A DNA stretch of 30,639 bases from Pseudomonadota bacterium (lineage in GTDB: Bacteria > Pseudomonadota > Gammaproteobacteria > Steroidobacterales > Steroidobacteraceae): assembly GCA_023428645.1 (NCBI GenBank), contig JAEYXD010000116.1:1-30639 (forward strand), written 5' to 3'. Positions 17,901-24,982 of this stretch are shown here, piece after piece (positions within the stretch are counted from its first letter, which is position 1; each line of letters begins with the position of its first letter). The notes under the pieces were generated by a model. That model ran no database searches. It saw only the letters and a program-made list of their open reading frames with translations, and had not been told where the DNA came from. The translations under genes were made by a program, and so were the position numbers.

Positions 17901-18453
17901 CTTCGACCATCGAGATCGCGCGCGCGAGCTGGCTCTGGTCACGCAGATTGAGCGGCGAGAAGGTGTACGCCGGCTTGCGCGCCGCGCGCACCCGCTTGAA
18001 AACGTCATCGATCATGCCGTCCAGGCCGAGGCGGCGCCCATCTTCGGGCGTGTAGATCTTTTCGACGCCGTGGCGCTCGAGCGCTTCGACCTCGTGCGGG
18101 GCGATCGTGCCGCCGCCGCCGACCACGACGCGAATGTGGCCGACGCCCTTCTCCCGCAGCATATCGACCATGTACGTGAAGTATTCGTTGTGGCCGCCCT
18201 GATAGGAGGACACCGCGATCGCGTCCGCATCCTCCTGAATGGCGGCGCGCACGATGTCCGCGACGCTGCGATTGTGACCGAGATGCACGACCTCGGCGCC
18301 GTGCGCTTGCAGCAGGCGGCGGATCATGTTGATCGCCGCATCGTGACCGTCGAACAGCGAGGCGGCGCTGACGAAGCGCAGCGGCCGCTCGACATCGCTG
18401 TCCGCCATCGTTCCCGCGCTCTCGAGTCGCGCGGCACCGGCGCTGCTCTTCAT
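14956..18453 (-). CDS. icmF: Fused isobutyryl-CoA mutase (B12-binding, G-protein chaperone and mutase domains)
   Basis: A 1165-residue adenosylcobalamin enzyme interconverting isobutyryl-CoA and n-butyryl-CoA. Residues 25-155 are the B12-binding domain with D35-x-H37 (SLFDGHDAAINM; the histidine ligates cobalt) and VVGGGGTI. Residues 205-415 are a MeaI-type GTPase with Walker A GTGGAGKS (212-219), DPTRRRSGGALLGDR, ETAGIGQSD and NKFE. Residues 560-1160 are the substrate-binding TIM barrel. The active site has F617 (RMFAGEG), where methylmalonyl-CoA mutases have Tyr, and Gln at QAQNT (most likely Q813), where they have Arg: the isobutyryl-type pair. The fused order is that of IcmF, not of MCM-MeaB. 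The ATG at 18453 has GGAG nearby; an in-frame ATG 15 codons later is possible. It leads the bkd operon. Confidence 0.96.
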   Translation of the reverse strand: MKSSAGAARLESAGTMADSDVERPLRFVSAASLFDGHDAAINMIRRLLQAHGAEVVHLGHNRSVADIVRAAIQEDADAIAVSSYQGGHNEYFTYMVDMLREKGVGHIRVVVGGGGTIAPHEVEALERHGVEKIYTPEDGRRLGLDGMIDDVFKRVRAARKPAYTFSPLNLRDQSQLARAISMVEAAPADGSDDIRRALAASKSRTPVLGLTGTGGAGKSSLNDELLQRFLRHFPGRQIAVLAMDPTRRRSGGALLGDRIRMNSLAANEVFMRSLATRRRNSATSAVLSEVIGLLKLAKFDLIIVETAGIGQSDTEIADLVDLSAYVMTSEYGAASQLEKIDMLDFADVIVLNKFEKRGAEDALRDVRKQWRRNHRDQAQLSDAEVPVFPTIASRFNDPGVNRLFAELCRLLDAKAQAAGANAAAWHVADPGATEFVSRDPLIPGTRMRYLAEIAAAGRKAREEIEASVAAARRAFGFHESLKALHDPALPSPLERFADDAVTDASLESARRELRAAYNASLDAIGPEGVGELKRWAQRARGVTDEKYAYKVRDRVISGDNYTLSLSGNPIPKIAVPRFGDWGETLRFILTENLPGAYPYTGGVYPYRREAEDPIRMFAGEGGPERTNRRFHYLARGHEATRLSTAFDSTTLYGEDPDTRPDVYGRVGNSGVSIATLDDMKKLYSGFDLCAPATSVSMTINGPAPMILAMFMNTAIDQRVERFLREQGRWPAAERTIAAVHEDIRARGGIVPHYEGELPDGHDGTGIALLGMTSEQLIGEGVLSAEEHARLAAEAKALVRGTVQADILKEDQAQNTCIFSTEFALRMMGDVQQYFIDHKVRNFYSVSISGYHIAEAGANPISQLAFTLANGFTIVEYYLARGMKIDDFAPNLSFFFSNGMDPEYAVIGRVARRIWARAMRDLYGGGARSQMLKYHIQTSGRSLHAQEIQFNDIRTTLQALYALLDNCNSLHTNAYDEALTTPTEESVRRAVAIQLIINRELGLNKNENAWQGSFFMEQLTDLVEEAVYKEFDSISERGGVLGAMETMYQRGKIQEESMHYERLKHDGSLPLIGVNTFLSAHDAGEAHKHAALIRSTTAEKDFQVAAVRAFQARNAAAAPVALEQLQRAATAGGNVFAELMNAVKVCSLGQISRALYEVGGQYRRNV

Positions 18454-18522
18454 AGCTCAACACTCCGAAGAAATGCTGCGACTGCGTCAGGGGAGCGAGC
18501 GATCCTACTCGCATGTCCTTTC

Positions 18523-18538
18523 TATACTCGCGAGTATA
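18523..18538. promoter_or_regulatory. Perfect 16-bp palindrome, candidate TetR-family operator over the icmF -10 box
   Basis: TATACTCG joined to CGAGTATA is a perfect palindrome of 16 bp. Its left half, read on the minus strand, is the -10 box of the icmF promoter. A partial copy of the half-site, TACTCGC, recurs at 18506-18512 (also at 18525-18531 within the palindrome), 19 bp away. Length and symmetry fit a TetR dimer site, and a TetR gene lies at the operon's end. Being symmetrical, it also places a TATACT on the plus strand towards dsbA, though no matching -35 was seen there. Confidence 0.65.
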
Positions 18539-18562
18539 AAAAGTGCGATTCGAAAGGGTCAA
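18533..18562 (-). promoter_or_regulatory. icmF-bkd operon promoter (sigma70-type)
   Basis: On the minus strand the -35 box TTGACC (18562-18557) is followed after 18 bp by TATACT (18538-18533), a good sigma70 promoter in an otherwise GC-rich region. Transcription would start near 18526, giving a leader of about 73 nt before the icmF ATG. The leader has no recognisable cobalamin riboswitch (too short, no B12 box seen). The -10 lies inside the 16-bp palindrome. Confidence 0.7.
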
Positions 18563-18697
18563 CAAAGGGACGCAGCGGTATACATTCGACCTGCTGACGA
18601 CGCCCAGCGAGGCCGGCCCGTCACTTTCCCACGCCCCTCCGCGCCCGCATTGCACTACACTTCCTCGCGTCGAATTTCCCTCATGACGGAGCGATAC

Positions 18698-19384
18698 ATG
18701 CGAATCCTGATCGCCATGGCGAGCTTGCTGCTGCCGGTGCTGACGCCGACGGTCGCGTCCGCCCAGCAATGGGTCGAAGGCAAGCACTACTTCCTGTTGC
18801 GCCCGAGCGCGCCGACGAACGTTGCGCCCGGGAAGATCGAAGTGGCCGAAGCGTTCTCCTACGCCTGCCCGGCCTGTTACTCGTTCCATCCACTCGCGAA
18901 GCAGCTGCAGGCGACCTTGCCCGACAACGCCGAGTTCGTGTATCGCCACGCGTCGTTCAATTCCGCGGAAAGTTGGCCGTTGTTTCAGCGCGCGTTCCTG
19001 ACCGCGGAGGCGCTCGGCATTCGCGACAAGACCCACGATGAAATGCTGAAGGCGATCTGGGAGACCGGCGAGCTCGCCGTCGTCGATCGCAGGACGAACC
19101 GCTTGAAGAATCCGCAGCCGACGATGGAGCAGATCGCGAAGTTCTATGAACGCACGGCGGGCGTGAAGGCCGAGGACTTCATCAATGCGTCGAAGTCGTT
19201 CGGTGTACAAGCCGCGATCACGCGCACCGAAGCGTGGCTGCGCGCTGCGCGCATCGACTCGACGCCGACGATCGTCGTGAACGGCAAGTATCGACTGAAC
19301 GTGCAATCGGCTGGCGGCGTGAACGAGATGTTCGCGCTCATCGACTACCTGGTGCAAAAGGAAGGCGGCGGCGCCAAACGTTGA
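18698..19384 (+). CDS. dsbA: Periplasmic DsbA-like thiol:disulfide oxidoreductase with CPAC active site
   Basis: A 228-residue exported protein. The signal peptide is residues 1-22 (MRILIAMASLLLPVLTPTVA, cleavage after ASA). The mature part begins WVEGKHYFLL and has a thioredoxin fold with a helical insertion. The active site is C57-P-A-C60 in FSYACPACYSF; E. coli DsbA has CPHC. The cis-proline loop is IDSTPTIVVNGKY, as in DsbA. Its role is forming disulfides in secreted proteins, recycled by DsbB (not in the window). I chose the ATG at 18698 because GGAG lies six bases upstream; an ATG at 18683 would put that site inside the gene. It is divergent from icmF (244 bp). Its stop overlaps the TTG start of the MFS gene. 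Confidence 0.9.
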   Translation: MRILIAMASLLLPVLTPTVASAQQWVEGKHYFLLRPSAPTNVAPGKIEVAEAFSYACPACYSFHPLAKQLQATLPDNAEFVYRHASFNSAESWPLFQRAFLTAEALGIRDKTHDEMLKAIWETGELAVVDRRTNRLKNPQPTMEQIAKFYERTAGVKAEDFINASKSFGVQAAITRTEAWLRAARIDSTPTIVVNGKYRLNVQSAGGVNEMFALIDYLVQKEGGGAKR

Positions 19385-20577
19385 GCCCCAGCGGTGTAGC
19401 GGCGGCATCCCGACCGCTACTGTTGCTATCGTTCGCCGCCTTCGTCAGCCTCGGCCTCCCCGACGGCTTGCTCGGCGTCGCCTGGCCCTCGATGCGGCAG
19501 ACATTCGGTCTGCCGCTCGACGCCCTGGGCGCGCTCTTCATTTCTACTACGGTCGGTTACACGAGCGCGAGCTTTCTGAGCGGCGCGATCCTGCGCAGGA
19601 TCCGTCTCGGCGGCTTGTTGGCATCGTCGTGTTTCGCGACGGCGCTCGCCCTCATCGCCTACTCGCTCGCCCCTCGCTGGGAAGTCGTCGTCGCGTTCGG
19701 ACTGCTCGGCGGCCTCGGCGCCGGCGCGATCGATACCGGATTGAACGCCTTCGCGGCTCACAATTATTCGCCGCGCACGGTGAACATGCTGCATGCCTTC
19801 TTCGGCTTGGGCACGACGATCGGCCCAGCGCTCATGACAGCGGTGCTGCTTGCGGACAACGACTGGCGGCGCGGTTACATCATCGTCGGTGCCGCGCAAC
19901 TCGCGCTGGCGCTCGCGTTCGTAGCGACGCGTCGACTCTGGCCGGCGGCGGAAAGCGCAGCTCACGCGCAGACGCCGCAGGCACCCCTCGCGGCAACGTT
20001 GCGGCTGCCGGCGACCTTGTTGAGCGCATGCGTCTTCATTCTCTACTGCGGGCTCGAGGCATCGACGGGCGCCTGGTTGTTCACGCTGCTGAGCGAGGGA
20101 CGCGACGTTCCCATGGCGACGGCCGGCGCCGCCGTCAGCATCTTCTGGGGATCGTTGATGGCCGCGCGCATCGTATTCGGCCTCGTGCACGTTCGCTCGT
20201 TGTCGCGTTGGTTGTTCGGCTGCATGAGCGCGCTCGTCGTCGCCACGATCGCGCTCGCGCTCAGCGAGCAGGCGTTCGTGAGCATCGCGGCGGCCGCCGT
20301 GATCGGCTTCGCGTGCGGCCCGATCTTTCCGTGGCTCATCTCGCTCACGCCGGCGCGACTGGGCGCGGCGCACGGCACGAACGCCATCGGTGTTCAGATC
20401 GCCTCCGCGGCGATCGGGCTCACCTTGTTGCCCGCGCTCGTCGGCGTGATCGGCGCCGAGAGCGGCGTGAACGCGATTCCGCTCGCGCTGACCGGCATCG
20501 CCCTCCTTCTCGTCAGCGGATATGGACTCCTGGAGCGGCTGTCTAGCTCGCGCCCATCAAGCGATGGAACAACCTGA
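19381..20577 (+). CDS. Major facilitator superfamily transporter
   Basis: A roughly 398-residue inner-membrane protein with about twelve helices. The N-terminal LSFAAFVSLGLPDGLLGVAWPSMRQ and the following GALFISTTVGYTSASFLSG belong to an MFS branch that includes sugar-permease-like and uncharacterised transporters. The loop WRRGYIIVGAAQ and the central cytoplasmic loop (WPAAESAAHAQTPQA) are standard, and the late GTNAIGVQIASAAIGLTLLP is family-like. The likely start is TTG at 19381, overlapping the dsbA stop as TTGA; the frame is open further upstream but lies inside dsbA. The 3' end overlaps the 3' end of the convergent Rieske gene by 35 bp. The substrate is unknown. Confidence 0.85.
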   Translation: MSPSGVAAASRPLLLLSFAAFVSLGLPDGLLGVAWPSMRQTFGLPLDALGALFISTTVGYTSASFLSGAILRRIRLGGLLASSCFATALALIAYSLAPRWEVVVAFGLLGGLGAGAIDTGLNAFAAHNYSPRTVNMLHAFFGLGTTIGPALMTAVLLADNDWRRGYIIVGAAQLALALAFVATRRLWPAAESAAHAQTPQAPLAATLRLPATLLSACVFILYCGLEASTGAWLFTLLSEGRDVPMATAGAAVSIFWGSLMAARIVFGLVHVRSLSRWLFGCMSALVVATIALALSEQAFVSIAAAAVIGFACGPIFPWLISLTPARLGAAHGTNAIGVQIASAAIGLTLLPALVGVIGAESGVNAIPLALTGIALLLVSGYGLLERLSSSRPSSDGTT

Positions 20578-21568
20578 CGCCCGCCTCCCGCTGCGGCGAG
20601 TACGGGCCGGGGACGTACGCACGTGAGCGCAGGTTGTTCTGCACGGCCGCGCAGATCGACGCGTCTTCCGCCTGAATCTCTTCGCTGAAGCGCGCCAGCT
20701 CATTCCAGCGCTCGTGCGTGGCCGGATCGGGCAGCGGCTCGAACGCGTACCACTCGAAGCGGACGACCGTGTGATTCGCGTCGACGGGAATCACGATGTT
20801 CGTCTGCAGCTGGCCCTCGTAGATGTTCAGCATGATGTTCGGGAACAGCCAGTAGTAGAACGCCTGCGTGCCGTCGCTGCTCGCGCGATAGTGCTGCGCC
20901 GTGCCTTTCTTGATCGGCGCGTACTGCAGCACGTGTCGCGGCCCGAGCTCGGTGATGTAGCGGCGATAGTCAAGCTCGCGATTGAGCGAGGGATGCACGA
21001 GCGGAATGTGATAGCCCTCGAGATAGTTGTCGACGTACACCTTCCAGTTCGCCTCGACCGGATAGTCGCGAGTCGTCACGTGACGCATGCGGGCGAGGCC
21101 GAGCGATTCGCAATGCGCGCTCACCCCAGGGTGGAAATCGTCGAACGGGCGCGTGTTCGGATCGAGCGCCACGAACAGCAACGGACCGAAGCGCTGCACG
21201 GCAATCTCTTGCAGGCGGATCTGCGCAGGATCGAAGCCGACAGCGCCGTCCATTTCCATCGCGCGCACGAGCTGACCCGAGAGATCGTAGGTCCAGCCGT
21301 GATAGCGGCAGGACAGGCGCTGCGCGTTGCCGCAGCCGAGCGCGACCGGACCGGCGCGGTGCCGGCACACATTGAAGAATCCACGCAGCGTGCCGGCGTC
21401 ATTCGTGAACAGCAGCGGCTCGGTGCCGAGCTGGGTCGTGAAATAGTCGCCCGGCCGCGCCAGTTGCTCGACATGTCCGACGAGCTGCCATGAGCGCGCG
21501 AACACCGAGTCGCGCTCGGCGTCGAGCCGCGCCGGATCGATGTAGAAAGCGGCGGGAGGGGTGCGCAT
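20543..21568 (-). CDS. Rieske non-heme iron oxygenase, alpha subunit
   Basis: A 341-residue oxygenase. The N-terminal Rieske domain binds a [2Fe-2S] cluster through C68-x-H70 (NVCRHRAGP) and C87-x2-H90 (LSCRYHGWTYDL). The catalytic domain has NWKVYVDNYLEGYHIPLVHP: D180 is the inter-subunit bridging residue, and H187 and H192 ligate the iron, with D302 (AEDASICAAVQ) as third ligand. The pattern is close to choline monooxygenase, glycine betaine demethylase GbcA and carnitine oxygenase CntA, so a quaternary amine or similar small substrate is plausible but unproven. No reductase or ferredoxin gene is nearby. The ATG at 21568 has GGAGG about 13 bases upstream. It sits 54 bp from the GH94 stop on the same strand, with a hairpin between. 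Confidence 0.9.
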   Translation of the reverse strand: MRTPPAAFYIDPARLDAERDSVFARSWQLVGHVEQLARPGDYFTTQLGTEPLLFTNDAGTLRGFFNVCRHRAGPVALGCGNAQRLSCRYHGWTYDLSGQLVRAMEMDGAVGFDPAQIRLQEIAVQRFGPLLFVALDPNTRPFDDFHPGVSAHCESLGLARMRHVTTRDYPVEANWKVYVDNYLEGYHIPLVHPSLNRELDYRRYITELGPRHVLQYAPIKKGTAQHYRASSDGTQAFYYWLFPNIMLNIYEGQLQTNIVIPVDANHTVVRFEWYAFEPLPDPATHERWNELARFSEEIQAEDASICAAVQNNLRSRAYVPGPYSPQREAGVRLFHRLMGAS

Positions 21569-21590
21569 GCCCTGGAGTGTACCTCCGGCA

Positions 21591-21607
21591 CCTCTCCCGG
21601 CGAGAGG
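21591..21607. repeat. Hairpin between the GH94 and Rieske genes
   Basis: CCTCTC (21591-21596) and GAGAGG (21602-21607) are separated by CCGGC. The composition is like the repeat at 1521-1556. It lies just downstream of the GH94 stop on the minus strand and upstream of the Rieske ATG, so it could end GH94 transcription or lower readthrough into the Rieske gene. There is no T-tract. Confidence 0.45.
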
Positions 21608-21622
21608 CTCAACCGGGGCGCG

Positions 21623-24600
21623 TCAGCCGGTCATCACCCGCATCACGTTCTGGCTCGCTCCCAGCAGCTTGCGCAGCTCGCTCAACGGCACACGCGCGGC
21701 GCCGGGGCGATACGGATTCGCCTCGCGCTCGAACTGCACTTGCACGCCGTTGATCGCCACTGCCGCGACGCCGCAGCCGCGAATCTCATACACGATCTCG
21801 AGCGGCTTGCCGAACAATTCGAGCTCCACCCGCAGCCCCGTAAGCGCCGTCGGAATGACGGGATCCAAACTGAGCGCGCTCGCCTCCAGGTTGATGCCGA
21901 GAAACCGCCGCACGATCAGCCCCAACGCAATGCCCGCCCCGCTCGAATACACGCGCCAACCGCCATCGAGCCCGACCTTGCCGAGCTTGATGCGCTCGTA
22001 GTGGGCGCTCGCTTGATAGCGATCCTCGAACGCCGCGTCGGAGCTGGAGTAATAGCAGTTCGCCTGCCGCAGCGTCGCCTGCGGAACGAGCTGGCGAATG
22101 CCGATCGGGCTCGCCTGACACAGCGCCTTGAAGAAGCGGTCGGCCTCGCCCATGCGCGCGAGCGCCTGCGCATAGCGCAAATGCGCATGCATGTACATGA
22201 GTCCGATCTCGCGTCCGAAGAACGTCGCGCTCTCCGCGCGCTGGAAAAATCGCTGCGGCCCGCCGTGATACGGCATCGGCCGGTCGAACAAGCGCATACC
22301 GTCCGGACCGAGCAAATGCTCGTCCATCAGGCGCATGTGCTCGCGGGCCTGCTCGGGCGTGAGCAAGTCTTCGAGCAGCGCATGAATCATCGCGAGCGAG
22401 CTGTACCGCACGCCGCTGACGGAATCGCGCGGATGCAGCAGGTAGCGCACCGCGTCGCCTTCGAACAAGGCATAGCCCGCGAGTACGCCGTCGACGATCA
22501 GCAAACGCTGGAAGTCCTCGCGCACCCTGACGGCCCATTGCTCGAAACGCGGTGCTTCGCTAGCACGGCCGACGAGGCGCAGCGCTCGCGCCAGCGTCGT
22601 CAGCATCTGATAGTGCAGCGTGACGGTCCAGGCGCTGCACATGTGCTCGCGCATCGCAGGGTCGGCCGGCTGCAGCGCGTCGTTCCAATCGCCGTGCCCG
22701 TAGGCCGCGAGCGCCGTGCCGCGAATCACACGCCGCTCGACCAACGCGAGCGCCCGCTCGACGTGCTGCCACACGGTGGCCTGCTCGCCCTCGAAGAACG
22801 GGACACGCTCGTCGAGCAGGGTCGAGTCCGCGGACGCGATCAGATATTGAGCGAGCGCCAGCACCGGCCAGAACACGATGTCGCCATGCGAATCGCCCGC
22901 CCGGATCGCGCGCTCGCGCTCGAAGAACATGAACCATTGCGGCCAGTCGCCATCGGCGTTCTGCGCGCGCATCACGCGCACGATCAGATCGCGAATCGGC
23001 GCGGTGTGGCCCGCGGCCAGCAACAGCTCCACGGGCCCTTGCGTGACGTCGCGCGTGCCCCATCCGCCGCCCGTGTATTGCTCGAGACCACGCGGCGACA
23101 AATAGTGAATGAATGCATTGTGCGCGAACCAGGGAACGATGTCGGCGATGCGCTCGAGCGGCTCGGCCAACGAGCTGGCCGCCGGCGCCGCCAGCAACAT
23201 GCGATCGATCGCGCGCTCGCCCTGCGACTGCACGCGGGCGGGAATGTCGGGGCTGTCGCGTACGAGGTCGCCGACGATGCGCAATCCCGTCTGCGTCGTG
23301 CGCTCGATCAACAGACACACGAAGGGCTCGCCGCGCGAGCGCCCGTCCTCGAACAGCAACTCGTCGCCGGCGACGTGCGCGAACACCGTGCCTGCCTCCG
23401 GCACGAGCGAGAAGCCGCCGCCGGGGAACCGCCGCGCGATCTCGCTGTTCGGCGCGGGCGTGATGAACACCGCGTCGCCACGCCGCTCGAAGTGCGCCGG
23501 CTCGCGCGTCGCGCCGTCATCGCCGTTCAACGCGATGTGATGCGTGATCAGGAAGCGCACCGGCTCGCCGACGAGCACCTTCAGAGCGAGCGAAATCGCA
23601 TGGGGATCGCCATGCGCGGCAACGCTTGCTTCGATCAACCCGTCTTCGTGACGATAGAGCCAACGGCATCGATCCGGCTGCATTTCGAATGCCGACGGCA
23701 AGTCCAGCAGCTGCCATCGATCGTCGAGCTCGACGAACACACGTTGCCCGTACGAGCGGAACAGGCTCAGATAGCTGCGCGAGGTCGACAGCAGCCGATT
23801 GAAGCTGACATGGCCCTGCGTGAGCATCGAATTGAACACGCCGTTCATCCATACGGTCGACGTGAGCGCTTGCTCGTCGGGCGTCGCGCGAGTGCCCGTG
23901 CGAAGCAGATGACCATGCGGCCGCTCGACGCGCAGCTCCTTCGCGCGCAGCACGACGTGAGTTTCCCGGCCGCTGAAGAACGACATGCACTTGCCGCGCG
24001 CATCGACCTCCTCGTGCCGGAACTCGCCGCCGAACAAGGCTCGAATGTCGTCGGTCTGCAGATCGAGTGCGGCAAGGAGCGGCGCGGTGGTGAAGAGCGA
24101 TCGCGCCGGTATCGAAAACCCGATGGACGACGCCGCTGCGGAGAGTGCCGCGGGCCGTGATTCCGGCAAGGTCAGGGCATGGTCGACCTGCGTCAGATCC
24201 GCGTCGCTGGTCGCGGCGGGGTGATGCGCCATCAGCAAGCCGAAAAAGCCTGCATCGATGCTCGTCCCAGGCGCGAGCTCGACGGCGGCGTCCTGTAGCA
24301 CGACCATCGAGTGCTCGTGCTGCAGACGGCGTCCGCTCAACCGGTTCGCAAGGCCCGCCGGCGGCTTGCCTGCGCGAGTCTCGACACCGTGAAACTGCAG
24401 CGCATCGGTGGCGTACGAGACCGAGGTTCGCAACGATCCGAGCACACACCATGGATGACGGCCGTTCGCCGCCAGATTCTGTCGCGATGCGATGACGACG
24501 CCATGCGCCGCGTGCACGAGCGGCGTGTGATCGACATACTGGCTCACATAGTGTTCGTTCATCCGCACGGTGCCGTATGGCGCGAGCGCGAGATCCTGCG

Positions 24601-24982
24601 CCTGAACGAGCTCGATCGCTTGCGCGCTTCGACCATCGTTGCTGATACGCACGTGCCAGAACCATGCGGGCGCATCCGCCGCGAGCCGCAGCTCGACTCG
24701 ATAGCTCAACTCGCCCCACTGGCCCTCTCCGAGCAAGGATCGGGAGCCCTCGTCGGTGACGAATGAGGTCGCGCTCCCAGGGCCGAGCAGCGGCACGAAC
24801 TCCATCGTCGCGGGGCGGCGCAGGTAGATGTTGGCCGGGCCACCTTCGAGCTCGTTCCCCGGAAAGAGGTTGACGAGCGTCGCGTCGAAGTCGATGCGCT
24901 TGAGCGAGCCGTTGGGATTGAGCTCGACGGCGAGCCCGGAGGGGCTCGAAACGCGCAGTGAAGCCACGCTGCTGTGGGTCAT
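21623..24982 (-). CDS. GH94-type glycoside phosphorylase, 1,2-beta-oligoglucan/cellobiose phosphorylase-like
   Basis: About 1119 residues, with no signal peptide. The N-terminal half (about 1-570) is beta-rich (LAVELNPNGSLKRIDFDATLVNLFPGN...). The C-terminal half holds an (alpha/alpha)6 barrel starting near GLEQYTGGGWGTRDVTQGPV; D645 there aligns with the GH94 general-acid aspartate. Further barrel motifs are NADGDWPQWFMF, SHGDIVFWPVLALAQYL, AYGHGDWNDALQPAD and YSSSDAAFEDRY, and the end resembles the GH94 C-terminal beta domain (SLDPVIPTALTGLRVELELFGKPLEIVYEI). Such enzymes cleave beta-glucosidic bonds with phosphate to release sugar-1-phosphate. Length and GTRDVTQGP favour the 1,2-beta-oligoglucan phosphorylase type over shorter cellobiose phosphorylases. 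ATG 24982 is chosen because the 31 codons upstream look random. No glycan transporter is adjacent. Confidence 0.72.
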   Translation of the reverse strand: MTHSSVASLRVSSPSGLAVELNPNGSLKRIDFDATLVNLFPGNELEGGPANIYLRRPATMEFVPLLGPGSATSFVTDEGSRSLLGEGQWGELSYRVELRLAADAPAWFWHVRISNDGRSAQAIELVQAQDLALAPYGTVRMNEHYVSQYVDHTPLVHAAHGVVIASRQNLAANGRHPWCVLGSLRTSVSYATDALQFHGVETRAGKPPAGLANRLSGRRLQHEHSMVVLQDAAVELAPGTSIDAGFFGLLMAHHPAATSDADLTQVDHALTLPESRPAALSAAASSIGFSIPARSLFTTAPLLAALDLQTDDIRALFGGEFRHEEVDARGKCMSFFSGRETHVVLRAKELRVERPHGHLLRTGTRATPDEQALTSTVWMNGVFNSMLTQGHVSFNRLLSTSRSYLSLFRSYGQRVFVELDDRWQLLDLPSAFEMQPDRCRWLYRHEDGLIEASVAAHGDPHAISLALKVLVGEPVRFLITHHIALNGDDGATREPAHFERRGDAVFITPAPNSEIARRFPGGGFSLVPEAGTVFAHVAGDELLFEDGRSRGEPFVCLLIERTTQTGLRIVGDLVRDSPDIPARVQSQGERAIDRMLLAAPAASSLAEPLERIADIVPWFAHNAFIHYLSPRGLEQYTGGGWGTRDVTQGPVELLLAAGHTAPIRDLIVRVMRAQNADGDWPQWFMFFERERAIRAGDSHGDIVFWPVLALAQYLIASADSTLLDERVPFFEGEQATVWQHVERALALVERRVIRGTALAAYGHGDWNDALQPADPAMREHMCSAWTVTLHYQMLTTLARALRLVGRASEAPRFEQWAVRVREDFQRLLIVDGVLAGYALFEGDAVRYLLHPRDSVSGVRYSSLAMIHALLEDLLTPEQAREHMRLMDEHLLGPDGMRLFDRPMPYHGGPQRFFQRAESATFFGREIGLMYMHAHLRYAQALARMGEADRFFKALCQASPIGIRQLVPQATLRQANCYYSSSDAAFEDRYQASAHYERIKLGKVGLDGGWRVYSSGAGIALGLIVRRFLGINLEASALSLDPVIPTALTGLRVELELFGKPLEIVYEIRGCGVAAVAINGVQVQFEREANPYRPGAARVPLSELRKLLGASQNVMRVMTG

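Noticed and set aside
18454..18530. Cobalamin riboswitch in the icmF leader
   Set aside because: The leader is only about 73 nt and I found no B12-box-like sequence. A B12-dependent enzyme alone is not evidence.
18473..18697. Longer dsbA N-terminus
   Set aside because: It would span the icmF promoter and remove the signal peptide from the N-terminus; the GGAG-ATG at 18698 fits better.
21740..24160. Plus-strand open frame of 806 codons opposite the GH94 gene
   Set aside because: Low-complexity Arg/Ala/His composition and no family motif; the minus strand encodes recognisable GH94-type segments.
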